Below are positions 14,772-22,058 of a stretch of DNA of 24,851 bases, piece by piece. The stretch's first letter is position 1, and each line of letters begins with the position of its first letter. Origin of the DNA: Caryophanon sp036309765 (lineage in GTDB: Bacteria; Bacillota; Bacilli; Bacillales_A; Planococcaceae). Position numbers and translations under genes: made by a program. Below the pieces are notes generated by a model, which saw nothing but the letters and a program-made list of their open reading frames with translations, was not told the origin of the DNA and made no database searches. The stretch is taken from the NCBI GenBank assembly GCA_036309765.1, contig JAXJTE010000239.1:1-24851 (forward strand). Reading direction: 5' to 3'.

Positions 14772-15641
14772 ATGCTTTACGTAAAGGCACCAGCAAAAAT
14801 TAATTTAACATTAGACGTGTTACATAAACGTCCAGACGGTTATCACGAGGTTGAGATGGTGATGACGACGGTTGATTTAGCAGACCGTATTGGCTTAGAG
14901 CTGCGCGATGATGAGGAAATTGTCATTTTATCTGCGGATCGTTTCGTGCCAGATGACCATCGCAATTTAGCGTATCAGGCGGCAAAAGTGTTAAAGGATG
15001 CGTATAACATTAAGCAAGGCGTGTCGATTTCAATCGATAAAGAAATTCCAATCGCAGCAGGGCTTGCAGGTGGCAGCAGTGATGCAGCGGCGACGTTACG
15101 TGGTTTAAATGAATTATGGAATTTAAATTTAAGCATGGATACGTTGGCTGAGCTTGGCGCTAAAGTAGGCTCGGACGTGTCGTTTTGCGTGTACGGCGGA
15201 ACAGCACTTGCGACAGGACGCGGCGAGAAAATTCAAGAGCTATCGTCACCACCTGCTTGCTGGGTTGTGCTTGCGAAGCCATCGATCGGTGTATCAACGG
15301 CAGATGTGTACGGCGGTTTAAAGTTAGATGAAACAGTCGAGCATCCGAATACAGCGGCAATGTTACAAGCAATTGAAGAGGGCAGCTTTACGAAAATGTG
15401 TGATTCAATTGGCAACGTGCTAGAATCGGTAACGCTAAACATGCACCCAGAAGTGGCCGTCATTAAAGAACAAATGAAGCGCTTCGGTGCAGACGCGGTG
15501 CTAATGAGTGGAAGTGGGCCGACTGTATTTGGACTTGTGGAGCATGAGGCGCGTGCTGCACGCATTTATAATGGCTTAAAAGGCTTTTGTGACGAAGTAT
15601 ATACAATCCGCTTAGTCGGCGAACGCAATGCACTTGTGTAA
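14772..15641 (+). CDS. ispE: 4-diphosphocytidyl-2-C-methyl-D-erythritol kinase
   Basis: IspE, a GHMP-superfamily kinase of 289 residues, phosphorylates CDP-methylerythritol in the MEP route to isoprenoids. Motifs are APAKINLTLDV at the N-terminus, the GHMP ATP loop PIAAGLAGGSSDAAATL near residues 93-109, GSDVSFC near residue 134, and the C-terminal LMSGSGPTVFGL. The start is ATG at 14772 with AGGAGGAAG upstream; the in-frame extension to 14721 lacks a good site. The gene implies a working MEP pathway. In B. subtilis sspF lies directly upstream; none is found here. Confidence 0.97.
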   Translation: MLYVKAPAKINLTLDVLHKRPDGYHEVEMVMTTVDLADRIGLELRDDEEIVILSADRFVPDDHRNLAYQAAKVLKDAYNIKQGVSISIDKEIPIAAGLAGGSSDAAATLRGLNELWNLNLSMDTLAELGAKVGSDVSFCVYGGTALATGRGEKIQELSSPPACWVVLAKPSIGVSTADVYGGLKLDETVEHPNTAAMLQAIEEGSFTKMCDSIGNVLESVTLNMHPEVAVIKEQMKRFGADAVLMSGSGPTVFGLVEHEARAARIYNGLKGFCDEVYTIRLVGERNALV

Positions 15642-15703
15642 AACCGTACGTTCATGGTAAATTGTGTATAAAATATTCGTATTTATACTAAGGAGTGGGT
15701 TAT

Positions 15704-16531
15704 ATGAAATGGAAGCGCAGTGAGCGACTTGTCGATATGACATACTATTTGCTTGAGCATCCACATCAACTAATCCCGTTAACTTACTTTTCAGAGCTTT
15801 ATCAATCGGCGAAATCCTCGATTAGTGAAGACTTAACAATCGTTAAAGAAACATTTGAAGAAAAAGGAATCGGGTTATTAGTAACTGTTCCTGGCGCAGC
15901 TGGTGGTGTGAAATACATCCCACAAATGTCAGACCAGGAAATTCAACGGATCATCATTAATTTAATTGACCAGCTTAGCCAATCCGACCGTCTACTACCA
16001 GGTGGCTATTTATTTATGACCGATTTACTCGGCAACCCCGATTTAATGAACCAAGTTGGGAAGGTGTTCGCAAGCGCGTTTGCGAACCAACAAATCGATG
16101 TCATTATGACGGTGGCGACGAAGGGCATTTCGATTGCGCATGCGATTGCACGTCACTTGAATGTACCGGTCGTTGTTGTACGTCGTGATAGCAAAGTAAC
16201 GGAAGGCTCAACGGTGAGCATTAATTACGTATCAGGCTCTTCAAGAAGAATTCAAACAATGGTATTATCAAAACGTAGCATGAAAAGTGGACAGCGAGTG
16301 CTCATTACCGACGACTTCATGAAAGTTGGCGGCACGATGAACGGCATGAAAAATTTACTAGAGGAGTTCGATTGTGAGCTTGCAGGCATCGCGGTGCTTG
16401 TAGAGGCAGAACATGCGGACGAAACGCTTGTAGATGACTACTATTCACTCGTAAAGCTACATGAAGTAAACGAGAAAGACCGTACTATTGCTTTAAGTGA
16501 AGGAAACTTTTTTTCTAAGGAGAGAGATTAA
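15704..16531 (+). CDS. purR: Purine operon repressor PurR
   Basis: A 275-residue Bacillus-type PurR with an N-terminal winged-helix domain (about 1-72) and a phosphoribosyltransferase-like domain. The latter binds PRPP as effector through VLITDDFMKVGGTMNG near residue 200. It represses purine biosynthesis and related genes when PRPP is low. PGAAGGVKYIP links the two domains. The start is ATG at 15704 with AAGGAG; a GTG 9 bp earlier overlaps that site. It follows ispE by 62 bp with no terminator, and abuts ridA, so ispE-purR-ridA probably form one transcript. The PRPP-making prs gene is nearby. Confidence 0.96.
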   Translation: MKWKRSERLVDMTYYLLEHPHQLIPLTYFSELYQSAKSSISEDLTIVKETFEEKGIGLLVTVPGAAGGVKYIPQMSDQEIQRIIINLIDQLSQSDRLLPGGYLFMTDLLGNPDLMNQVGKVFASAFANQQIDVIMTVATKGISIAHAIARHLNVPVVVVRRDSKVTEGSTVSINYVSGSSRRIQTMVLSKRSMKSGQRVLITDDFMKVGGTMNGMKNLLEEFDCELAGIAVLVEAEHADETLVDDYYSLVKLHEVNEKDRTIALSEGNFFSKERD

Positions 16532-16909
16532 ATGATGAAGGTAGTTTCAACAACAAATGCTCCAGCTGCAATTGGACCATATTCGCAAGGTATTATCGTA
16601 AACGGCGTATTTTATTCTTCAGGTCAAATTCCACTAACAGCTGCTGGCGACTTATTAGAAGGCGACATTCAAGCACAAACGAACCAAGTGTTTGAAAACT
16701 TAAAAGCGGTGCTTGCAGAAGCAGGCTCTTCATTAGACCAAGTTGTAAAAACGACGGTATTCATGAAGGATATGAACGACTTCGTAGCGATGAACGAAGT
16801 ATATGCACAGCACTTCGGCGAGCATAAGCCAGCGCGTTCAGCGGTAGAAGTAGCACGCTTACCAAAAGACGTAAAAGTAGAAATCGAAGTAATCGCACTA
16901 GTTAAATAA
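16532..16909 (+). CDS. ridA: RidA enamine/imine deaminase (YabJ)
   Basis: A 125-residue RidA/YjgF/YER057c protein that hydrolyses reactive enamine and imine intermediates such as 2-aminoacrylate. Signatures are IGPYSQG at the N-terminus and the conserved arginine in ARSAVEVARLPKDVKVEIEVIA near the C-terminus. Two adjacent ATG codons follow AAGGAGAG. The second (16535) would give 124 residues. It starts immediately after the purR stop codon. In B. subtilis YabJ is needed with PurR for purine control and is followed directly by spoVG; here a terminator and a chemotaxis receptor intervene. Confidence 0.96.
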   Translation: MMKVVSTTNAPAAIGPYSQGIIVNGVFYSSGQIPLTAAGDLLEGDIQAQTNQVFENLKAVLAEAGSSLDQVVKTTVFMKDMNDFVAMNEVYAQHFGEHKPARSAVEVARLPKDVKVEIEVIALVK

Positions 16910-16915
16910 CATACG

Positions 16916-16950
16916 AAATGTCTGAGACTTGCTCTCAGACATTTTTTTTT
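16916..16950 (+). terminator. Rho-independent terminator after ridA
   Basis: A perfect 12-bp stem (16916-16927 with 16933-16944), 5-nt loop CTTGC, then a run of T. It separates purR-ridA from the receptor gene. Confidence 0.93.
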
Positions 16951-17039
16951 GCATTTTTTAGGGAAAAGGGAGTACGACAAACGGATTAAGGGAAAGGTGG
17001 GAATAGCTTTTAGTACATAACGTTCAGAGGAGGAGCGAC

Positions 17040-18497
17040 ATGGATTTACAACAACTATTGCAAGAAGATTTGGAGCGTAAAAATCGTTTAATTACAATCA
17101 TCATCGTCATTGCCGCAACGTTGGGGCTAGTGGTGAACTTATTATTGAAAAGCCATCCAGCTGTTATTGCGACGCTGGTATTGATTGACGTCATCATTGT
17201 GGCAATGTTTTTTGCACAGCGCAAATGGACAGGTCTAAGCGCCATATTGCCGTTCATTGGTGTATTTCTTATTTCGTGTATCGCCATTGCGACGCTCGTA
17301 TTTGATGAGGCAAAGGTCGGCTTAATTGGCATCGCATTTTTAGCGTTAATCGTATCGGTCGTGCATATGCGCATGCCTGTGTTTGTATTCGGCTACGTGC
17401 TGACGCTTGGTGTTTTAATTGCGATTGATATGCAAGGACAAGGAACGCTCGTTGCATCGTACTTAAACATATACTCTGTGCATATTTTATCGTCGGTAAC
17501 ATTATTTTCGCTCATTCGTTTCACCCAGCAAATGCAAAAGGAAGCCAATCAGCTTATGCTTGAGACAGTAGAGCGAGCTAAGTATGGCGAGCAGCAAAGA
17601 GAGTTGTTACAAGAAGTAGTTGAGACGATGACAGCGAACTTACAAAAGATTATGCAGTTAAACGACGCATCACACGGCGCACAGCAACATATGACGGATG
17701 CAGCTAACGACGTGATGACTGGGGCAGATGAGCAGCAGCAACAAATTCTCGGCGTTGTCGAAACGACCGATGCAACGAAGCATAGTGTGGAGGGAATGAT
17801 GTTTACACTTCAACATGTCGTCGAGCAAGCAACGACCGCAGCTGAGGAAGCAACAGTCGGAGCAACGAGCATGCAGCAAATGAAGGAAGAAATTGAAACG
17901 TTCCATCTGTTTTTCACAGAATTGAAATCGACATTTGATGAGCTGACGATGAAAATTACCGAAACGAACGCGCTTGCGAATGCGATTCGTGATATTACGA
18001 CGCAGACGAATTTATTGTCGCTCAATGCGTCCATCGAAGCGGCACGTGCAGGAGAGTTCGGCAAAGGCTTTGCGGTCGTTGCGGAGGAAATTCGTAAGCT
18101 CGCCAACGTCACAGATGAAACACTCGTACGAATCGACGACAATTTAGCAGACGTGAACCGTTACAATGAGGCCGCGCTACAAAAAATTGATAACGGTGTG
18201 CAGACGATTACGGTGCAAGTGGATCGTGCTACAGCGACGAATGCGACATTTGAGCAACTATACACGGTCATGCATAGCTTACAAGACGTCGTAAAACGCT
18301 TAACGAATGAGGCGGTGCAAATTGATACGAACAGTACATCTGTCGTACAAAAAGCAAATCGCGTAAAAGAGATTTTACACAGTAGCGATACTTTAATGCT
18401 TCGTTTTAGCGATGCGATTGGACTACTCGTGCAAAATCAACAAACGAGCAGCGCAGCAGTAGAGGAGACATTTGAGCAAACGAAGCGGCTTGTGTAA
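17040..18497 (+). CDS. Methyl-accepting chemotaxis protein with six-helix membrane domain
   Basis: A 485-residue chemoreceptor. The N-terminal 160 residues form about six membrane segments (near 17-36, 41-58, 65-88, 93-109, 113-129, 140-160) joined by short loops. There is therefore no large extracellular ligand domain and no evident HAMP domain. The rest is a cytoplasmic coiled-coil signalling domain with the canonical hairpin tip (DITTQTNLLSLNASIEAARAG, GFAVVAEEIRKLA, about 315-357) that contacts CheA and CheW. Ligand and sensing mode are unknown; membrane or intracellular sensing fits the topology. The start is ATG with AGGAGGAG. The gene sits alone between a terminator and spoVG, where B. 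subtilis has nothing. It implies motility or a Che-type pathway. Confidence 0.9.
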   Translation: MDLQQLLQEDLERKNRLITIIIVIAATLGLVVNLLLKSHPAVIATLVLIDVIIVAMFFAQRKWTGLSAILPFIGVFLISCIAIATLVFDEAKVGLIGIAFLALIVSVVHMRMPVFVFGYVLTLGVLIAIDMQGQGTLVASYLNIYSVHILSSVTLFSLIRFTQQMQKEANQLMLETVERAKYGEQQRELLQEVVETMTANLQKIMQLNDASHGAQQHMTDAANDVMTGADEQQQQILGVVETTDATKHSVEGMMFTLQHVVEQATTAAEEATVGATSMQQMKEEIETFHLFFTELKSTFDELTMKITETNALANAIRDITTQTNLLSLNASIEAARAGEFGKGFAVVAEEIRKLANVTDETLVRIDDNLADVNRYNEAALQKIDNGVQTITVQVDRATATNATFEQLYTVMHSLQDVVKRLTNEAVQIDTNSTSVVQKANRVKEILHSSDTLMLRFSDAIGLLVQNQQTSSAAVEETFEQTKRLV

Positions 18498-18648
18498 ACA
18501 AATGAACGGTAATCAACACATATGCAATAGTATTATGATAGGAAGCCGCCCGAACTAGTAACTTTCGCATAGGAAAAAGTCCCATTATTTCTCGTAAAGA
18601 ACTATTTTTTAGGAAAATTCCAAATTATATAAAAATATCTTTTCAAAA

Positions 18649-18678
18649 GAAGGATTTTTGTCATTGTTTATAGAATAA
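18649..18678 (+). promoter_or_regulatory. Sigma-H-type promoter of spoVG
   Basis: GAAGGATTT (18649-18657), a 12-bp spacer, ATAGAATAA (18670-18678). Both elements fit the sigma-H consensus RnAGGAWWW and RnnGAATWW at every specified base, with normal spacing. spoVG is a classic sigma-H gene in B. subtilis. The AT-rich DNA around it is also what AbrB favours. Confidence 0.8.
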
Positions 18679-18722
18679 CATCACATTGGAATAAACTACT
18701 AAAAATAAGGATGGTGTAAATA

Positions 18723-19040
18723 ATGGAAGTAACAAATATCCGTTTACGCAAAGTTGAAACAGAAGGGCGCATGCGTGCAATCGTATCAATTACGTTGGAC
18801 GATGCATTTGTCGTACATGATTTGCGCGTAATCGATGGCAATAACGGCTTGTTCGTGGCAATGCCTTCTAAGCGCACGAAAGAAGGCGAGTTCCGCGACG
18901 TAGCACACCCGATTAACGTAGAAATGCGCGCAGAAATTCAAGATAAAATTTTAGCAGCATATGCAGAATCTGAAGTAACGGAAGCATCATCGTTAACAGA
19001 GGACGTTTTACAAGAAGAGAAAGAAACAGTAGAAGTCTAA
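18723..19040 (+). CDS. spoVG: SpoVG regulatory RNA/DNA-binding protein
   Basis: A 105-residue SpoVG, a conserved nucleic-acid-binding regulator that affects asymmetric septation in sporulating Bacillus. In non-sporulating relatives such as Staphylococcus and Listeria it affects virulence, cell wall and stress. MEVTNIRLRKV, the central DDAFVVHDLRVIDG segment, and the MPSKRTKEGEFRDVAHPIN block are intact. The C-terminus is a short acidic tail. The start is ATG with AAGGATGGTG. It has its own sigma-H-type promoter and terminator. Because it has roles outside sporulation, its presence does not prove spore formation. Confidence 0.96.
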   Translation: MEVTNIRLRKVETEGRMRAIVSITLDDAFVVHDLRVIDGNNGLFVAMPSKRTKEGEFRDVAHPINVEMRAEIQDKILAAYAESEVTEASSLTEDVLQEEKETVEV

Positions 19041-19057
19041 TCGTTATACACTGGAGA

Positions 19058-19096
19058 AAAAATCATTCGAAGCAGCAATGTCTCGAATGATTTTTT
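19058..19096 (+). terminator. Rho-independent terminator after spoVG
   Basis: AAATCATTCGA pairs with TCGAATGATTT over 11 bp with a 12-nt loop, preceded by A and followed by six T, so it could also act on the other strand. Confidence 0.88.
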
Positions 19097-19376
19097 GTTT
19101 TTTTAAAATGTATAACAAAATTATTATTTTTTACAAATTGTCACACATTATTCAGATTGTTGGCAATAAGTCAGACCTCATCATAAAAATAGCAAATGCA
19201 TGAAAATTCTATAAATTTTTATAACGTGAAATGTTGCGCGTTTACGTCGTCGTTCGCTTGTAAACGTCAAAGATTTCTTAGTTTATTTGTTATGTTACAG
19301 TAATTTTCTGTTAGTGATTTTTGTAGAAATGCGTTAAAAACTATTGACAATATGCTTTGGTGTTATGGATAACAAC
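19097..19376. other. AT-rich spoVG-glmU gap without a gene
   Basis: The gap between spoVG and glmU is about 400 bp; no credible coding frame is seen. It contains an AT-rich dyad near 19210 (TATAAA, TT, TTTATA), a 7-bp inverted repeat around a 14-nt GC-richer loop (19239-19245 with 19260-19266), and a TTGACA at 19344-19349 with only a poor -10 (GGATAA). The glmU promoter follows at 19377. A small RNA or unrecognised regulatory region is possible but unproven. Confidence 0.4.
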
Positions 19377-19405
19377 TTGAAATAACAGTGCATTTGCTTT
19401 ATAGT
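19377..19405 (+). promoter_or_regulatory. Sigma-A promoter for glmU-prs
   Basis: TTGAAA (19377-19382), 17 bp, TATAGT (19400-19405), each five of six to consensus, about 35 bp before the glmU start. Confidence 0.6.
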
Positions 19406-19440
19406 CATAATAGAAAATCAGCGTATTGGAGGACTCAACA

Positions 19441-20808
19441 ATGGCTAATATTTACGCGGTGATTCTGGCAGCAGGTCAAGGTACACGTATGAAGTCCAAG
19501 CTATATAAAGTTCTTCACCCAGTATGTGGTAAACCAATGGTACAGCATGTCGTGGATCACATTGAGACATTAGATGTTGAACGTATTGTAACAATCGTTG
19601 GTCATGGCGCAGAACTGGTGAAAGAGCAGCTAGGTAACAAAAGCGAATACGCATTACAAGCTGAACAATTAGGGACAGCACATGCCGTACAGCAAGCTGA
19701 AAGCGCTTTAGGTAATGAAGAAGGTACAACGTTAGTTATTTGTGGTGATACACCGTTAATTCGTCCAGAAACGATGAAAGCATTACTTGCACATCATAAT
19801 GAACTGAACGCAAAGGCGACGATTTTAACAGCAGTTGCAGACAATCCAACTGGTTATGGTCGCATCATTCGTGATGAAAATGGTCAAGTATCACAAATCG
19901 TTGAGCAAAAAGATGCGAACGATGAACAAAAGCTCGTAACAGAAATTAATACAGGCACTTATTGCTTCGATAATAAAGCTTTATTTGAAACGTTAAAACT
20001 TGTTGGAAATGACAATGCACAAGGCGAGTATTACTTACCAGATGTGATTGAAATTTTACAAAAGCAAGGTGAGGTTGTTGCAGCTTATGTGACGCCTGAC
20101 TTTAACGAAACGCTAGGTGTGAATGATCGCGTAGCACTTGCTGAAGCGGAAACGTTAATGCAAGCACGCATTCAAGAAACACATATGCGTAATGGCGTGA
20201 CAATTTTAGCGCCGCATAGCACATCAATTAGTGCTGACGCTACGATCGGTCGCGACACTGTATTAAAACCAGGTGTAGTCATCGAAGGTAAATCAGTAAT
20301 TGGTGAAGATTGCAAAATTGGTCCAAACAGTCAAATTACAAACAGTACGATTGGTGAACGAACAGAAATTAAACAGTCTGTCGTAACGGATAGTGTTGTC
20401 GGTAATGATACAGCAGTTGGTCCATTTGCACATTTACGCCCGCAATCGCAATTAGGGAACGATGTTAAAATCGGAAACTTTGTGGAAGTGAAAAAGAGCG
20501 TAATTGAAGACGACTCGAAAGTTTCGCATTTAAGCTATATTGGCGATGCGAAAGTAGGAAAAGACGTCAATATTGGCTGTGGCTCGATTACGGTAAATTA
20601 CGATGGTGAAAATAAATTTGAAACAGTGATTGAAGATAACGTATTCATTGGCTGTAACTCGAATTTAGTTGCACCTGTAACGGTTGGTCAAGGTGCATTC
20701 GTTGCAGCTGGTTCAACAATTACAAAAGATGTGCCGGCAGAGTCTTTAGCAATTGCCCGCGCACGTCAAGAAAACAAGGTAGATTACTACGCAAACAAAT
20801 TAAAATAA
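19441..20808 (+). CDS. glmU: Bifunctional GlmU (GlcN-1-P acetyltransferase / UDP-GlcNAc pyrophosphorylase)
   Basis: Makes UDP-GlcNAc for peptidoglycan and teichoic acids in two steps; 455 residues. The N-terminal pyrophosphorylase domain (about 1-230) begins with VILAAGQGTRMKS and includes the GDTPLI metal-site motif. The C-terminal left-handed beta-helix (from about 250) has hexapeptide repeats such as IGRDTV and IGPNSQ. It also has the acetyltransferase residues in SHLSYIGDAKVG and NYDGENKF, and ends with the AIARARQ region. I chose the ATG at 19441 with TTGGAGGA upstream; an in-frame codon 15 bp earlier lies over the ribosome binding site. It is followed after 27 bp by prs, the same pair as gcaD-prs in B. 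subtilis. Confidence 0.97.
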   Translation: MANIYAVILAAGQGTRMKSKLYKVLHPVCGKPMVQHVVDHIETLDVERIVTIVGHGAELVKEQLGNKSEYALQAEQLGTAHAVQQAESALGNEEGTTLVICGDTPLIRPETMKALLAHHNELNAKATILTAVADNPTGYGRIIRDENGQVSQIVEQKDANDEQKLVTEINTGTYCFDNKALFETLKLVGNDNAQGEYYLPDVIEILQKQGEVVAAYVTPDFNETLGVNDRVALAEAETLMQARIQETHMRNGVTILAPHSTSISADATIGRDTVLKPGVVIEGKSVIGEDCKIGPNSQITNSTIGERTEIKQSVVTDSVVGNDTAVGPFAHLRPQSQLGNDVKIGNFVEVKKSVIEDDSKVSHLSYIGDAKVGKDVNIGCGSITVNYDGENKFETVIEDNVFIGCNSNLVAPVTVGQGAFVAAGSTITKDVPAESLAIARARQENKVDYYANKLK

Positions 20809-20835
20809 TAATTTATAATTAAACAGGAGGCCGTC

Positions 20836-21795
20836 ATGCCGTATCAATATGCTGACTCAAAATTAAAACTTTTCTCATTAAATTCGAATAACCCACTTGC
20901 GCAAGAAATTGCTGAAGAAATGGGCGTTGAACTTGGTAAATCTTCAGTAAAAACTTTCTCTGATGGTGAAGTACAAATTAGCATCGAAGAAAGTATTCGT
21001 GGTTGTGATGTATTCATCGTGCAATCAACTTCTGCGCCAGTAAATGAGCATTTAATGGAACTTTTAATTATGATTGATGCTTTCAAACGTGCATCTGCAC
21101 GCACAATCAACGTTGTAATGCCTTATTATGGATATGCTCGTCAAGACCGTAAAGCTCGTGCTCGTGAGCCAATCACAGCAAAATTAGTAGCAAACCTTTT
21201 AGAAACTGCTGGTGCAACACGCGTAATCGTTTTAGATTTACACGCACCACAAATTCAAGGTTTCTTCGATATTTTAATCGACCACTTAGTAGCAGTACCG
21301 TTAATTGGTGACTACTTCTCAAGCAAAGGCTTCAACTCAGAAGACCTTGTGATCGTATCACCTGACCATGGTGGCGTAACACGTGCTCGTAAATTAGCAG
21401 AGCGCTTAAAAGCACCAATCGCAATCATTGACAAGCGTCGTCCAAAGCCAAACGTGGCAGAGGTAATGAATATCGTTGGTAACGTTGATGGGAAAATCTG
21501 TATCTTAATCGATGACATTATCGACACAGCAGGTACAATTACAATCGGCGCAAATGCATTAAAAGAAGCTGGAGCAAAAGAAGTATACGCTTCATGCTCA
21601 CACCCAGTATTATCTGGTCCAGCAATCGAGCGTATTGATAACTCTGTCATTAAAGAATTAGTGGTTACAAACACAATTCAATTAACAGAAGATAAAAAAT
21701 CGCCGAAAATTGTTCAGCTTTCAGTAGCGAAGTTAATGGCAGATGCGATTGCTCGTGTTTATGAAAACAAATCAGTAAGTATTTTATTTGATTAA
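20836..21795 (+). CDS. prs: Ribose-phosphate pyrophosphokinase
   Basis: PRPP synthetase, 319 residues, class I. It makes PRPP from ribose-5-phosphate and ATP for purine, pyrimidine, NAD, His and Trp synthesis. Motifs are FSDGEVQISIEESIRG, the flexible-loop catalytic region YARQDRKARAREPITAK, DLHAPQIQGFF, SPDHGGVTRARKLA, and the PRPP-binding loop LIDDIIDTAGTI. The start is ATG with AGGAGG. It lies 27 bp after glmU and ends in a strong terminator. PRPP is also the effector of PurR encoded upstream. Codon choice looks more uniform than in neighbours, as expected for a highly expressed gene. Confidence 0.98.
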   Translation: MPYQYADSKLKLFSLNSNNPLAQEIAEEMGVELGKSSVKTFSDGEVQISIEESIRGCDVFIVQSTSAPVNEHLMELLIMIDAFKRASARTINVVMPYYGYARQDRKARAREPITAKLVANLLETAGATRVIVLDLHAPQIQGFFDILIDHLVAVPLIGDYFSSKGFNSEDLVIVSPDHGGVTRARKLAERLKAPIAIIDKRRPKPNVAEVMNIVGNVDGKICILIDDIIDTAGTITIGANALKEAGAKEVYASCSHPVLSGPAIERIDNSVIKELVVTNTIQLTEDKKSPKIVQLSVAKLMADAIARVYENKSVSILFD

Positions 21796-21809
21796 TTTGT
21801 TGTATGGAG

Positions 21810-21840
21810 CCGTCCGAGATCATTCTCGGGCGGTTTTTTT
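21810..21840 (+). terminator. Rho-independent terminator after prs
   Basis: CCGTCCGAGA (21810-21819) pairs with TCTCGGGCGG (21824-21833), one G-T pair, loop TCAT, then seven T. Confidence 0.93.
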
Positions 21841-21865
21841 GCGTTATTCATATTGTGCTTCACGT

Positions 21866-21965
21866 CGAGGCAGGCTTTCCTTGGGCTCGGCTCAAGCCTC
21901 CTCGCCGTTCGTTCCTCACGACTGTGGGGGAGCTGTTCCCGCTGGAGTTCGCCTCTCGTTACGAG
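21866..21965. repeat. GC-rich dispersed-type intergenic repeat (degenerate copy)
   Basis: About 100 bp that is far richer in G and C than the DNA on either side and has no coding role. It resembles, from memory, a repeat found between genes in many Bacillales genomes, with segments like CTTTCCttGGGCTCGGCTCAAGC, CCTCCTCGCCGTTCG, GGGGGAG and TTCCCGCTGGAGTTCGCC. Outer ends GAGGC (21867-21871) and GCCTC (21951-21955) are inverted. An inner hairpin TTGGGC-TCG-GCTCAA is at 21881-21895. Frames that read through it are not genes. Family membership needs a genome-wide search. Confidence 0.6.
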
Positions 21966-21978
21966 CAACTTACTTTAT

Positions 21979-22004
21979 GTTTCATTGTAAAAATCATTGG
22001 GTAA
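21979..22004 (+). promoter_or_regulatory. Sigma-B-type promoter of ctc
   Basis: GTTTCA (21979-21984), a 14-bp spacer, GGGTAA (21999-22004). This fits the sigma-B pattern GTTTAA-N12-15-GGGWAW with one mismatch. ctc is a founding sigma-B gene in B. subtilis. The expected leader is about 45 nt. Confidence 0.7.
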
Positions 22005-22058
22005 AGATATTGTATGGCAAAAAATATTTGTTCTAATACTGAAAGGGGACTATGAACG

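Noticed and set aside
15642..15703. PurBox before purR
   Set aside because: AAAACCGTACGTT (15640-15652) matches the PurBox in most positions but has two mismatches, and no second inverted box is at the expected distance.
16951..17039. Sigma-D (flagellar) promoter for the chemoreceptor gene
   Set aside because: No TAAA-N15-GCCGATAA-like pair is visible in the gap, so its promoter remains unidentified.
21788..22036. Two overlapping plus-strand frames (21788-22036, 21804-22004)
   Set aside because: They read through the prs terminator and the GC-rich repeat in two frames, lack ribosome binding sites and resemble no protein.
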